64,000 bases of DNA from Kingdonia uniflora. Its lineage: Eukaryota > Streptophyta > Magnoliopsida > Ranunculales > Circaeasteraceae. Numbering within the stretch: the first letter of the stretch is position 1; each line of letters starts with the position of its first letter. The position numbers were made by a program, and so were the translations under genes. The notes beneath the pieces were generated by a model. That model had not been told where the DNA came from, did not search any database, and saw nothing but the letters and a program-made list of their open reading frames with translations. This document shows, in pieces, positions 11,370 to 24,165 of this stretch. The stretch lies in contig JACGCM010000440.1 of assembly GCA_014058105.1 (NCBI GenBank), positions 992,001 through 1,056,000 of the forward strand. Direction: 5' to 3'.

Positions 11370-11943
11370 GGCTCAGAATTTGCTATCACACCAATGAACC
11401 TATAACAATATTCTAATGGAAAGTTAGAAATGGCACAAGTAATTTTAGCGTGGAAAACCTCTGAATAGGTAAAAAAAACCACGGCCTCGAGTGGAGGATT
11501 TTTATAAAAGTATTTTTATTGCTTAAGGCAGATATCTTATTACAAATGATATTTAGATATAGAAAAACATGAACCTTGTAATTAAGAAGTTTGAATGTTG
11601 TTGAGAATCAAAAATAAGTAGCTTCATGATGATCTCTTGTACAATTTTTTTGGTCCATGTCTCTTATAGAACTTTTCCTTTATATAGGCCTTCTTTGTAG
11701 CTCATCATCGTGCTGGAGCACATTTTTCGAACAATGTGGTTAGTGGCAGTTGACTGGGTAACTGACGAGTTCATGAGAGACATGTGTCTTTAACTAGATA
11801 AGGCTTTTCGGTTTAAGTTCAACCTTTTAAACAGTTCATGAGGTAGTTTGGAAGTTATGTTAAAAATACGTGAGTCTGAGATGGAAGTGATTTGAACTGG
11901 TGACAGCTCGACTTTAGGTGAGATCGAGGGATAGGTTCCTACA
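11370..11943 (-). repeat. Tat I 3' LTR, outer end truncated
   Basis: It matches 24196-24789 along its length, including GCTATCACACCAATGAACCT, the CCTCTGAATAGGT block and the TATA region CTTTATATAGG. On the minus strand it begins TGTAGGAACC. The outermost 30 bp present in the other LTR (from TGTAATGGCC) are missing here. Confidence 0.85.
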
Positions 11944-11956
11944 ATTGCCCCCTTGC
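11944..11956 (-). promoter_or_regulatory. Tat I polypurine tract
   Basis: On the minus strand GCAAGGGGGCAAT lies directly upstream of the LTR start TGTAGGAACC, the expected place for plus-strand DNA priming. Confidence 0.8.
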
Positions 11957-12374
11957 AACCGAAGTCACGAATGGATTTAGTTGAGAAATGATCAATTTGT
12001 AATTGGTATTTGGGTTGAAATTCTTGATATTTAAAATGGAGTAATGATGGCTTTGACTGTGTGAAAGTAATGCGAGTTATGGGGAAATGACATGTATTTA
12101 ATGTGGATGTGGATGCTGATGTATGTGACGATTACAATTTTGAAAAGTTGCGTCTGTAATGAATGATAACGCTTGGTAAAACGTACCTGCACAATAAATG
12201 CAGGTTTATATAAATAGTTCTTGTATCGAATCCTTGAAGCAGAATACGCTTGTAATTTAAAAAATTCACTGAAATATTAAAAATTGTGAAGACACGGAGA
12301 ATGGTCCTTGAAGAGAGGATTACGTCTGAAATGCGGAGGTTGAAGTTAAAATACTTTGGTGCCAATCCCTAGAG

Positions 12375-15300
12375 ATGTCGATACCTTCTCCTATCCCTCA
12401 GACTTATCAAGGCATGTCGGAAGACGAAGCGGTTGAAGCTGAGGAGAAATTCTACTATAAGTGGAAATTTCATTTCGTCATCTTGAGAAGCGAGGAACGC
12501 TGGGTTTGTCTCTATACTCTTGCAGAGGACAAGTTTGGGGCTTCATATGCAGGGATAGATAGTTATGTTGATTTCTTGTATCACCAGGGATTATAAGGTC
12601 GGGCCCTTTTCATCTCTACCAACTCTTCAGAGGTGGCGGTTTCAGAGGAGAAGGTGATGGTAATGAAGGAGGTAGATAACAAGTGTAAGTCTATTTTTAT
12701 ATTTCTATCACGTTTTGGCGCTAAGAAGACCTTCAGTTTGTATAGTTGGTGCCAACACTGAGTCTACTGCTTGCATAGTTTCCATTTGAAGTTTGACTAG
12801 ACTTCGACCAAACTTATTTGAGGGAAGCTTTTTGTTGGTTCCAATTTCTGCTTTGTATCAGCGTGAAAGATCACTGAAGTAAAAAGAACTGAAGGAGTTG
12901 ATGTGTCGGAGTGCCTGAATGACCTGTTACTTGTAAAATCACTTAAAAACTTGTTATCTGTAAAATCAAGTGTAATTTTATTTACAAAAAAAAATTGTTA
13001 TCCAATTACTTGTGTTTAGATAGAAAATAGCTCGTAGAATCGAACTGAAATCATTGAAAGATGTTTGAAATGAATTGAAGTTTATGAATAACGTACATAT
13101 TGTTATTCGAACTGAGATATATATGTACAAAAATTTATGTGGTAATATAAGTATGATATGTCTACATGTTGGAAATGTTGGAGATAAAAATGTAAGAAAT
13201 CTGTAATGCAAAAATTCGAGCTAATAAAGGTCGATAGAAAGATAAATCTTGAAAAAATAAGCTCGACTTGAAAAATAACGTAACGTGCGAGTTCGAGGGA
13301 AAGGATAAGTTTAAAAAGTTTACCTCAAGAATTTTTGGGTTTTTATTACGAGATAAAAGGGCAAAATCACGTTTTGAGGGGAAAGTATTTTATAAATGTG
13401 TAAATAAGGGTAAAATTTATTTTTTGAATATGGAAAAGGGATTGTGATGGTGCGGACTCGATCTCGAAGAATTCGTCATGCCGCTGAAGGACTATTGGCC
13501 ATAAAGATCGCTGAAGTACAGAAGAGGATTTTTGGATTGTTTGGTTATGATGCTGAGTTACCAGTGAGTGAATGTCACCTTGAAGGACTGGATATAAGGG
13601 GTAGGGAATTTGAGTATGCCCGCTATTTTCATGAGGTCTGCTTTCTTGAATTGGTGTGGGATCTTTCAGATAGAGAAGAGATGGTTAAGCTAATTATTGA
13701 GGTAGAGATCGAATTTAAAGATGGGATGATCGATGGAGGAGATCTGATCGGATGTGGTCGCCCAGGTCATCAAGGCTATTTTAGATGTAATTATATGTAA
13801 AGTGTTATCCTAAATAAATGTAAGTGGTTCTGAATTTAACTGAAAAGTTTTGAATTCAAATTGATCCTCTATAGTTGAAAATGTCGTTGAGACTGTTTTG
13901 ACAAACAAATTATGAATAAGTTTAAAAAATTTGTTAGCTTTGAAAATGACGTCACTACTATTATAAGTATAAGGAACAAGAAGTATAAGGAACATAAACA
14001 TAAAAAATGCAGGAGCTTCTAGTTTTGTTTTTTATGTAAAGCTGCTAAAATCTGATATCGTGGAGTTTGAATCATCATGAGTGTGGGAAAGTCAGATAAA
14101 GTTATGGAAACAGGAGATAAAAATAGATTAAAATATGAGGGTAGGGGTAATGATAGTAAGATAATTTTATTGAAAAGGTACAAAACGTCTGACATGGATA
14201 GTGGAAATGATGCCTCGGTTCCAAAACTAAGGACGGGTCATGCGAGGCGCAATAACTGCCAGCCATTAGAGAGAAAAAGAATAAATAGTGCTTCGTCTTT
14301 ATCATTCAAGCGTTTTTCAACTTATAAAAATTTGGAGAGCACAGAGAGAGAAGCGTGAAAAAATCGTGGAGGCTTTGGTAAGGATTTATCTGAGGGTGAT
14401 CAATAGTCAAAGAGAGTTGCGGGCACAGAATCACGTAGGTGGCTATATAACAGTGTTGTGAGGGATGGACTGGGCACTACTGCGGATTCTCATTTTGATA
14501 CTGAAGGTTAGTAGAGACGTGTGTTGTGTTTTTTTTTTGCAAATCGTAATATGTTTTAAGCAAATCCTAAAAAATCTTTATTTATAGCAATCTATGATAT
14601 TTGGCATATAGACAGGAAATTTGAAAGATATGTTGCATATGAATGATCGATGTGTATGAAATAATGATAGATACCTGAGCCTGTATGTAGGTCAAACGTG
14701 AGAGGTATTTATGTAGGTTCAAACTTTGCCTATAAAATTGTAGTTGAGATGTATAGTTCTCATATTAAGGAGGTTTCGACCTTTGGTCGGACGATAGAGT
14801 CTGATAGTGTGGTTGAAATAGGATTGGAGCAATTTCTAGGCTTTCCTGGCAAATTGGTGGCCTATCCTCCTGATTCAGATATATTTAAAGAATTTTGTAA
14901 AGCCAAGGCTGCTGTAAGAGGGAAATGGGGTGACTGCATAGAATACGCTGGTAGGATATTTAGAGGGTATACTATAGCGACGGGGAAAGAGTATTTTTAT
15001 TTATTGGTTAACTTGGAGGATGTAAAACAAGATAGGAGAGATCTTTTAGAGGGTTTCTTGTGTTACCTGTCTCAATTAGAGTATGGGTTGAGTCTTCCTC
15101 TTACCAATTTGACGAAAGGGATTATGAATACGATTGGGGCATGTCCTGTTCAATTGAACGGGAACATGTGGGAGGTAATAACTATTTACGACCATCTGAA
15201 TAAAAAATGGGGGAATGAGGGAAAAGTGAGGAGGATATCCCCTGAGGACGTATTATAGTTTTATGGGGCGAAGAATTATCAGGCCAGTGGTGGGGCATAT

Positions 15301-18300
15301 TTCTGTGAAAGTGCAACTCGGCGTCACTTCTTCGATCTTAATTCCGCAGGTCGTGCCAGGAATGACAATGTAATATGGGTGAAGGGTATTTGTCTTCAAA
15401 GAGATGATGAAGAACCTTTGGATCTTCTGTTTTGAACTGTAAAACAAACTAAGTATAGCAATGCATTGAGTATAATATTGATATGTATGAACTGATGATC
15501 TTTTGTTGATAATAACAAATGTTGTGCATGGCAGGCCCGAAGTCCCGAGTGGAGAGGAAATATTCATTATTGGACAAAGTTGCGGAGGAAGAGGTTGAGC
15601 TCGAGTTTGTGTTGGAAGGACTTGGCCTTAGCAGAAAGAAGAGGGTTGGGAGCAAGTTGAAAAAGGCTCAAAATTTTTAATCAACCAGGCTAATGGCGGG
15701 TATTGATGATGAGAAGAAGAGAGGAACTGGTGGGGAAGGTCGAACCAATGTGGCCAAAACCCCTAGAATAGACAGTTCAGTCCAGCCAAAGTCTATTACG
15801 TCGAGCAAATTAGCTCGAACGTTTTCAAAAAAATATATGTTGAAGCGTTCGTCGGCCTCTTGTACCACTGGAAGTGGTAAGATCTACGGAAAAGATAAAA
15901 GGAGAAGGATCGAACCTTCAGGGAGGTTGGGGGAAAAGGTCGCTGAAGAGCGACCTGCTGCAGAGGCCGATCTTAAAGCAGTGGAGGAAAGGGCCAGGCT
16001 GACGGTTCTTCATGGAGAGGAGGACATGAGCAGGATGGTATGTATTTATATTTGATCATGTGAAATATTTATTTATTGCGTTTTGAACTCACGCTGAGGT
16101 CGATTTATTTATGCAGGTTGCTCGTTTGGTGAAGTGGATTTGGCTAGGAGTGGAAGAAGAAAAATCCGAGCTAATGAACGTTAAGGTCGAGCTTAAAAAG
16201 TAGGTAGCTCGAGCGAAGGCTGATGTTCTCAAGGAAGCAAAGAAGTTAGAGGACCTAAAGGCTTCTCATGCAGTGATGATTTACCATCTGCAAGCGGAGG
16301 CGAGGGTGAATCTGGAGGAGGTGGAGGCGAAGCGTAAAAGGCTGGGGCGCCACTTGATATTGAAGGGATAATCTGAGGAGGAGGTGGATGCCATTAAGGC
16401 AGACACCTATGTCGAGGAGGGTGACAATGAAGAAGTGGAAGAAGTGGTAGTGGGAGTTGTTGATGGGCTAGACAGTGTCTCCCGCCAGACGGTGCTAGAC
16501 AATCAAGGGGATGACGCCGAACTCCCAGAGGGCGAGAATGAGAAGGTAGGGTAGATAAATGATTTGTATGAGTATTTTGCAGTGTCTTGTAAATTGTTGG
16601 ACTTGTGTGTTTTGAATAGATTTCTATAGGCTGAGCCCTTTTTTTGTAACCCTCTTGCAGGCACTTAGAGAAATGAGTCTCAGAATAAAAGATTGAGAAA
16701 CTGAGCTTGCCAGGGAAATAGAGATCTCCACAGCCTTGCTTTCTTCGCTAGCAAAGCTACAGGTTAGATCGGAATAGGTCTCCTGACTTGTATGCTATAT
16801 TGACATAAAACTACCCAGTAAATTAGATAACGTAAAGCGTAGAGGTAGATCAAAACTTGCTATCAGTTTTAGGAAAATAATACTAATATAGTGCGTAGAA
16901 AAATTCAAAGTATTTAGATAAAGTGAAATATCGTAAACATGTACCTTAGACTTCGAAATATATGTCATGGAGCACCTGTCTGAGATTTTACTTCGACCTC
17001 TAAGTCTAAAAGTAGTTACATACAGTAGATGTTAGAAATTAGATATATATTATGTTGATGGGTGTTCTGAATCAAGCTGTATATAATGTATATATTATTG
17101 TGCAGGTCGAATTGGATTCAGTACGCTCACGCGAAGATGAGGCGCTTTAATGTAACCGAGAATTTACGAAGGGGTTTGATAGGGTGAGGGAGGCGAATAA
17201 GAACAAGGATGATCGGCATGTAAAGGTACATTTTAAATTTGTTGAGGCAACCTAGACTGTTGTTAACCTCACTCGCAAGGTCGAGGAGATAGACGCCGAA
17301 ATTGAGAAGAGGATAAAAGAGCTTGCAGTGGTAAAAGAATATGCCACGAAGCTTCAAAGTCGGGTTAACACGCTGATGGTTAATGGTAAGCAAGCTTAAA
17401 TGGCTCAATACTATATTCAGGTGCTAGAAAGATCGGAGGGACAATCTCGAGCTGATCGTCAGAATTGTAGAAGTGAGCTGGAGCGACTGAAATTAAAAAT
17501 GAGTGAAAAAGATAACGAGCTGAAGGCAACTCAGGAACATCTATCAGCCTCGAAAGCTACAATCGAACACTTTCATATAGTCCTACCTGCCAAGGATTTG
17601 GAGTTTCGGGGGGTGCAACGAAGGTGTGACGAGTTAAATGAGAAGGTGACACGATTGAAGACCGAATTGGCGCAAGCCAACGCGCGTGTCAAGAAAGCCG
17701 AGGCTAGAGAGTGCTCGAGGGGGAGTAGAAATGATGTTAAAGTTCCTCTAGTCCAAGGGGATGTAGTTAGTCTGTCATGTCAAATTAGAGAGCTAGAAGG
17801 TGACGTGGCTCAAATTCAGGGGCATGTGCAGAAAGGGAATGCAAACTTAACGGAATGCCAGCACAAGTTGGAAGCTGCTCTTGTCAGGGAGAAGGAATTT
17901 GAAGGAGAAATTAGGGCAAAGGAAATTCTGATAAATAAGAAAGATGACTCGTTAAAGGATACTTCTGCCAGGGAAGAATTGAATGTAGAAATTGTGAGAC
18001 TTCGCGCTCAGGCGGAAAACTTGGAGGCCGCTATTCTGGCTGAATCAACTAAATATGTCAAAAAATTGGAAGAAAATATAGCTTTTTATGATTTGACAGA
18101 CAGGGAAATGGCAGATCAGAAAAAAAAAACTGTACGCGACTTTGGAGTCATGCCTTGAGAATGTGAGATGTAACTTTTCAAGGATCGTTGTAGCTCATGC
18201 ATCATGGACATACTTGTTAAAGGTGACCGTTGCGTATTTTGTAGAGGAAATAGAAAGACTTGAGTTAGAACGAGATACCTTGTTTAAAAACTTGTCTGAC

Positions 18301-18453
18301 AAGATATGCATTTCTAGAGTGAATATAGATCAAGGGAACTGCATGGCCTTCATGGAAACGAGTTTAGGCCCTCGACCTGCTGATCTGATAGATAGGGGTA
18401 GAGTTGTTGTAACTCGCGAATTGAATTATGATCGACCTCCTGTTGAAGGGTAA
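12375..18453 (+). pseudogene. Tat I antisense gene (Transposase_28-like, coiled-coil), multi-exon
   Basis: The gene runs opposite to gag-pol. Exon-like blocks are: 12375-12592 (YQGMSEDEAVEAEEKFYYK); 13444-13785 (MVRTRSRRIRHAAEG to GHQGYFRC, then donor GTAATT); 14077-14358 (basic); 14698-15438, the core domain with LEYGLSLPLTNLTKG, CPVQLNGNMWEV and FFDLNSAGRARNDNVIWVKG; 15530-16037 (basic, donor GTATGT); 16116-16550 and 17104-18453, long heptad-rich coiled coils ending RPPVEG. The core resembles proteins filed as putative gypsy-type transposon (Transposase_28), whose function is unknown. In-frame stops (for example 15256 and about 16201) make this copy a pseudogene, although one exon stays open for 252 codons. 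Exons 1, 2 and the core are clearly homologous to the genes of elements II and III. Exon limits are my estimate from GT/AG sites. Confidence 0.7.
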
Positions 18454-18511
18454 TGCATGGCTGACGTCCCAACATTATAAAAGGTATCCATTGTAATATG
18501 ACCTGAAAATA

Positions 18512-19200
18512 AATAGTATCTATCGCAGACATATTCAAATGGATGAAAGCTAGTTTGACCTTTACCTTATCTTATGTATGGTGGGGTCTTTAATATAAAA
18601 CAAGTTTTTAAATTTTATTTTAATCACAGAGATGGGTTGAGTTAGTCAAACCAAGTGAATCTTGATTTAACTGTAGAAATGTTGCAGACATATTGAAAGA
18701 GATGAAGGCTAGTATTACATTTGCTTTATTTCATGCCTATAAGAGTCTTTGATATGAAACAAGTTTCTACATTTGTTTTAATCACAGAGATGGGTTGAGC
18801 TAGTCAAACCAAGTGAATCTTGATTTAACTGTAGAAATGTTACAGACATATTGAAAGAGATAAAGGCTAGTATTTTCTTTATCTTATCTTATGCCTGTTA
18901 GAGTCTTTGATATGAAACAAGTTTCTATATTTGTTTCAATCCCAGAGATTTAGTAGAGTCAGCCAAACTAAGTGTTATCCTTGATTTAATAGTAGTAATG
19001 TTGCATACATGTTGAAAGAGATGAAGGCTATAGTATTACCTTTGCCTTATCGTATACCCGTTAGAGTCTTTGATATGAAACAAGTTTCTGCATTTATTTC
19101 AATCGCAGAGATTTAGTAGACCCAGCCAAACCAAGTGTTATCCTCGATTTAACTAGCATAAGATCGATTGAAAGGTAGTATTATCTATGCTTTAATCTAC
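18512..19200. repeat. Tandem array of ~158-162 bp units, about four copies
   Basis: The motif AAACAAGTTTCTA recurs near 18600, 18758, 18916 and 19078. Each copy is preceded by GCAGACATATTGAAAGAGA-like sequence and followed by TCACAGAGATGGGTTGAG-like sequence. The array lies between the end of the antisense gene and the end of pol, the same place as the 61-bp array in element II. Confidence 0.88.
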
Positions 19201-19362
19201 AGAATGTAGCTGAATCAACGTAAGTAGAAAGATGTTGTAAAAAACTTGGAAGTTTCATTGATTAGTTCAGAATTTATATTGGATAGAGATGAAAAATCTC
19301 AATTTTAGAATTGAGAAAACAAAAAATCAAAAGCGAGAAACGGAAATGGAGTAGTAAGACGC

Positions 19363-20237
19363 TTAACGATAGTACCGTTTCAGTCGCCTAGTGTTCAAAA
19401 GATTTAAAATGGGGATTCCCTCTTCTGTCATGAGATAATATGATCTCAGGCCAGAGAGACCTGTGATAATGAATGGACCCTCCCAATTGTCGACTAATTT
19501 TCCAGTATGAGGCTCTTTACAATGTTGAGGAATCTCTCTGAGGACGAGATCATCAATTTTGAAGGCACGGTTTCTAACTCGGTTGTTATACGACCTGGCT
19601 AGCATATGATGATATCGACCTAGGTTAGCGATGGCGCGTTCCCTAGTCTCATCGATCATATTAAGGTTGCAAGCCAATTCAAACTCATTTTCCTTGTCGG
19701 TCAGCTCATGATCTCGAACTGGAGGATGGTATTCAGAAGGAATGACGGCCTCAATGCCATAGGCAAGGAGGAATGGGGTACATCCTGTTGAGCGTCTGGG
19801 GTTGAAATGATTTTGATCTGGAGATATCGAAATTCTGTACCCGAGACCCTGGCTAGATATACCAAGGAATCGGCGTGTCTATTTTTACCTCGAGGAAGAT
19901 AATCGAGAGTTGCTTTCGTGAACTTGCTCATCATATCTACAACGAGGGCTATGTAATCAATCATCCTTCTATTCTTCTTGTATTGCTCAGAGTAATGGTG
20001 AACGATGAGTAGTGAATCTGTGTAGACTAAGAGTTCGGGGACATCGAGCTCAAGAGCGAGGTCGAGTCCATGAATAAGAGCTTCGTACTTGGTGATATTA
20101 TTAGAGGCCTCAAAATCCAAGCGGATTGATTTCTTAATTCTGTCATTGAAAGGGGCAATCAAAATGATTTTAATCCCTGACCCTGCGGGTTCTGCTGATC
20201 CATTAGTGAGAAGTCCCCACCCCTTTGTTGTAATCAA
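19363..20237 (-). pseudogene. Tat I RNase H joined to integrase C-terminus; integrase core deleted
   Basis: From 20237 the minus strand reads GLLTNGSAEPAGSGIKIIL, then RLDFEASNNITKYEALIHGL, VYTDSLLIVHHYSEQY and LDYLPRGKNRHADSLVYLA. This is a retrotransposon RNase H, but its first catalytic Asp (normally DGS) is Asn. Straight after it, near 19800, the frame switches to PRRSTGCTPFLLAYGIEAVI and on to VLREIPQHCKEPHTGKLVDN, WEGPFIITGL and RRLKRYYR, the last part of gypsy integrase. The zinc-binding HHCC region and the DDE catalytic core, which should lie between and span several hundred codons with linkers, are absent. The element could not integrate by itself. Confidence 0.85.
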
Positions 20238-20499
20238 TTCAGTTCGCTCGTCAAATGGTTTGGGGGTGGAACTTCAAGAGTTTCTTTTGTAAGGTCAGGG
20301 TCGTGCTCCTGCCACTTGGGATCCTTTACTAGAAAATCTGCGAGAAAATTGGTAACAGCCTGACCCTTTTCATAATGATATTGTTCGAACTTGATATCAT
20401 GTTCTCCTAAACTGACTGACCACTGTTACACTCTCCTTGATTTTTCTTTCTTGGATAGAACTTCTCAAAGTGGGTAGTTTGTCATGACTTTGACTGAAT

Positions 20500-21600
20500 G
20501 AGCTTGGAAGTAGTGTTTGAGTTTAAACAAGAGTCAGAAGAAGTTTCTCAATTTTAGAGTACCTCATTTCTGCTGGAGTGAGGGTTTTACTGATGAACTA
20601 GATAGGCTTCTCGATTTTCCCTTCAAGGCAAATAAGAACCAAGCTTTGGGAAGTATCTATGACTGTTAGATAGATAATCAGTTCATTATCATCTATTGGG
20701 GTGTTCATTTTGGGATACCTCCCCAAATAGGTTTTGAGATCCTAAAAAGTTGCTTCACATTCTGGTGTCCATGTGACCTCTAGATTTGGTTGAACTTTTC
20801 CTCGTTTGGTACAACCACGGAGTAATAGAAATAGCCAATGACAGCGGTCTGAAGATTTGGAAACAAAACGGTTGATAGCGGCAATCTTGCTGGCAAAGAT
20901 TCTAAATGTCTTTTATTATTTTTGGAGATGGCATGTTGAGGAGATCCCAAATCTGATCTGGACCGACCTCAATCCCCTTCTTGCTAATGAAGTGGCCTAG
21001 AAATCGGCTAGAATGTATCCCGAATTGACACTTATCAGGGTTGAGACGCATTCCGTAAGATCGAAGGATGTTAAATATAGTGTTGAGATCTGAGATGTGA
21101 ATGGTTGACTATACGCTCTTGCACAAGAGATCATCGATGTAGACTTCAACAACTTTCCCTAAATGTGCTTTGAACATAGTAGTCATCAACCGTTGATATG
21201 TGGCACCTGTGTTTTTGAGTCCGAAGGGCATGACTTTGTAGCAATAAAGACCTCTTTCAGTGATAAAAGTTATCTTTTATTGATCTTCTTCCAAAAGTGA
21301 AATTTAATTATACCCCGAAGCAGCGTCCATCATAGATAGGAGGTCATGGCCTGCTATGGAATTGAGGTTCTGATGAATGTTGGGAAGAGGGAAACTGTCC
21401 TTTGGAGTATGTTTATTCAGATCAGTGAATTTTACGCAAACTCGAACCTTTTCGTTCTTCTTTGGGACAGCGACAATGTTCGATATCCAATCTGGATATT
21501 TGGCTTCACGAATGAATCCTACTTTGATCAATTTCTCGATCTCGGTATTAACTTCATCTCAAAGACGAGGTGACAGTCGTCGCTATTTCTGTTTGACCGC
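20500..21600 (-). pseudogene. Tat I reverse transcriptase
   Basis: The minus strand reads VGFIREAKYPDWISNIVAVP, KKNEKVRVCVKFTDLNKHTP, KDSFPLPNIHQNLNSIAGHD and LLSMMDAASGYN (21531-21304). After a stop it continues through EVYIDDLLCKS, where the catalytic YIDD box (21130-21141) is intact. Further downstream are CVSTLISVNSGYILADF-like connection sequence and VTWTPECEATF. This is the RNA-dependent DNA polymerase that copies element RNA into DNA. Several nonsense codons and small frameshifts interrupt it, so no functional enzyme is made. Confidence 0.88.
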
Positions 21601-21843
21601 CGTGGTATTGATGTTAATAGCTAATTTGTGGTATGCCTCGGTCGGATCGACCCAAGGCATTTCTTCGAAAGACCACGTAAAAACGTCTCGATTTAATTGC
21701 AAAAACTAAATGAGAGCATCCTTTTCATGCTGAACCAACTTAGTACCAATAAAAGTATCTCTGCCAGGTCTATCAATGTTGATAAATTCTGTGGGCTCTT
21801 TCGTGGAAGGTTGATCGTTGAAGTGATCAGCTTCCTGTAATTG

Positions 21844-22290
21844 CTATCCAGCAAATTTGTCGAAAGTATTTAGGATAGCAAAGATGGTAGTTTGACAAGC
21901 TCGAGTGATCTTCTGACTACCTTTGATCTCATAGATACCGTTGTTGTGTTTAAACTGGAGTGCTTGATGATAGGTGGGAGCGATTGCTTCCATGTTGTGA
22001 ATCCGGCAGTGACCCATAATCTCGAGAAAAGGAGATTTGGCGTTGATGACATAGAAAATGACATCGATGGTGGTTGGTCTTGCGATAATAGGTAAGATGA
22101 TCTTGCCTACTCGTTCTTCTATGAACCCATTAAACCCACTGATATCGGTGTCGCTCTGAATAACTTGGTCAGCCAAATCCATTTGGTCGATATTTCTCTA
22201 AAAAAAAAATCAATACTGCTTCCAGTATCGATCATCATCGTGTGTATGAAAAACTTCTTCATTTTAAGCATTATTACGAATGAGTCCTGA
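21844..22290 (-). pseudogene. Tat I aspartic protease
   Basis: The minus strand reads HQDSFVIMLKMKKFFIHTMM followed by IDTGSSIDFFF. The catalytic DTG lies at 22221-22229. Just downstream a run of ten T (A on the plus strand, 22200-22209) shifts the frame. The downstream half then reads SGFNGFIEERVGKIILP, FYVINAKSPFLEIMGHCRIH and YEIKGSQKITRACQ, the usual flap and C-terminal end of Tat protease. The enzyme cuts the Gag-Pol polyprotein. The homopolymer frameshift suggests slippage damage. Confidence 0.8.
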
Positions 22291-24093
22291 TGTGAAAATT
22301 TGACATGGCTAGTATCTCAATCTTCGAAGGAAATCCAAACTGGCAATTGCTCGACTCAGGAAGAAGCATGGCTTCTTTGTCTTGCAGTGTGAGATCGCAG
22401 TATTCTGATAGTCTTCTGCATTTTGATCTGTCGGAATTGGTGATCTGATTGATTTTGATCATGTTGTTGTAGTACATATGATAAAGATGCTTCTCCTTAG
22501 CTTGATCATTGACCTGAATAACTTCAAGTTGCTCCTTATAGCTTCCATCTTTGTATGATTTCAGGTCGACAATATATTCGAGCATCCGTCCCTCTTTAAA
22601 AATGTATTCGAGCAACCTCTGTAAAGAATAGCAATTGTCAGTAGAGTGATGGTTTACCTTATGATGTGGATAATATGGTCGACTATCGATTGGTTCCAGT
22701 GGTTGAGAGACGCGGTAGAGTGTATCCTTCAAAAGCAGTAGAAAAATTATGGAGATTCGGATGTTCACCTTTGGGAGGATGGGTTTGTTTGGCGGACCAC
22801 CTTTCCGAGGGTAGCCAGTATTGCCCTTGGTGCGCTCTGATCTCCTTTTCCTCCTTTTGTTCATTGGTTCGATCTGTAGATGGGCATTTGGTAGAGATGA
22901 TGAATTTAGTAGATTTTTGCCTCTCAGACATCATCCTCTCTAGGTTGACGTAACTGTTGACCTTGGTGATCATCTCCTCCAAGGTCGCAGGTTCATTGAG
23001 GACGATGTGTTCTTTGGCCTTGCAGTCGAGATGGAGCGCATTGGTGAAAGCAGTAACGACTATTTTCTGATCGAGGCTATCCACTTTTCGCGCGAGCTTT
23101 GAAATTTTTTTTGAGAAATCCTTGAGCTTCTCTCCATGTGGCTGTTTAAGACTGATAAGTGAATATAAATTCTCCTCTTTGTCCCTGTTGTGAGCATGTC
23201 TTGATGAACTGTTTCTGCAGTTGATCGAATGTATATATGGAGTCTTTAGGGAGAGAGTAGAACCATCGGAGTGGTTCCTCCTATAGACTTGTGGCAAATA
23301 GACTGCAGAGGATGTGGTTGAGATTGGAGTATAACCCCAATGAATCACGGTACTGCAGAATGTGCTCCTTCAGGTCAGTACCTTTGTATTTACGAATTTT
23401 TGGAGTATGGAAACCTTTTGTATCTCCATATCGAATAGCTCTTTGGCAATCAGGCTTCCTTGTAATTTTATGACATCACCGGTAGTACCCAAAACTTGTG
23501 CTTCAATCAACTCCTTAATTCGTTGGTCCATATACTCTTTCGTGACGAAATGACGTGTTGGTTGAATCGTTGGGCGAGCAGGTTATGGATGATGAGTCAT
23601 GTACTATCACTCAGGCACTCGTACTAAAACTTGGTGTTAAGATTACTATTCTTCTTCCTGACGGACGAAAATTCGGTGACCTCGACTGACTTCGGACTGA
23701 ACTTCAGGGTTGTGGTTCATGTTGTAGATTCCTGGAAATAGCTTTACTGGCAACTCCTGGAGGTCCCAGTCTCTCCCTTGCAGAAACATGGGAGGTCTCT
23801 GATAACTTATCCTAACCTCTGGCTGGAAGAGCCTGCTGAGTATTTTACAGAGCCTCTAGGGCAGTCTACTTTATTAACATCTGGTCTTCATGTCATTTGA
23901 GTGTTGTCAAACGAGCTTTTTGTTTTGTATGGAGCTCATTCTCACGAAGCTCTCGATCCTTTGTTAACTGAAGTTCGAGCTCAGCGCGTTTCTCTGTTTC
24001 GACGTTGAGATTCGCCCGTAACTTTGTAAGTTGCCCCAGCTCCATTGAGACATCGAGTTGGGTCCCTGTAGCTGGTCGTCTGGAAGTAACCAT
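22274..24093 (-). pseudogene. Tat I gag
   Basis: The start is placed at the ATG at 24093 (MVTSRRPATGTQLDVSMELG), about 70 bases inside the PBS. A short N-terminal coiled coil follows (ELELQLTKDRELRENELHTK). The capsid-like retrotransposon gag domain is split over frames: RWFYSLPKDSIYTFDQLQKQ near 23270, then LKQPHGEKLKDFSKKISKLA and VVTAFTNALHLDCKAKEHIV. The C-terminal part reads HHKVNHHSTDNCYSLQRLLE followed by FKEGRMLEYI, the conserved Tat segment ahead of protease. Gag packages element RNA into particles. Stops and frameshifts show decay. Confidence 0.82.
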
Positions 24094-24145
24094 GATTGAA
24101 AGTTGTAGTGAAAGAATGCCTTAGGATATCGTGGAAATGCAATCT

Positions 24146-24163
24146 TTCTCACAGACGGTGCCA
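24146..24163 (-). promoter_or_regulatory. Tat I primer binding site
   Basis: On the minus strand TGGCACCGTCTGTGAG lies two bases inside the 5' LTR end (ATTACA). The matching site in element II reads TTGACGCCGTCTGTAGG. I have not assigned the priming tRNA. Confidence 0.7.
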
Positions 24164-24165
24164 AA

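Noticed and set aside
11237..11482. Host gene on the minus strand (81 codons)
   Set aside because: The frame spans the Tat I LTR and its flank; a related frame recurs in the other LTR.
13770..13800. Conserved protein C-terminus CNYM shared by Tat I and Tat III antisense genes
   Set aside because: The shared stop lies just past a conserved GTAA donor, so the last residues are probably intron read-through and not a true C-terminus.
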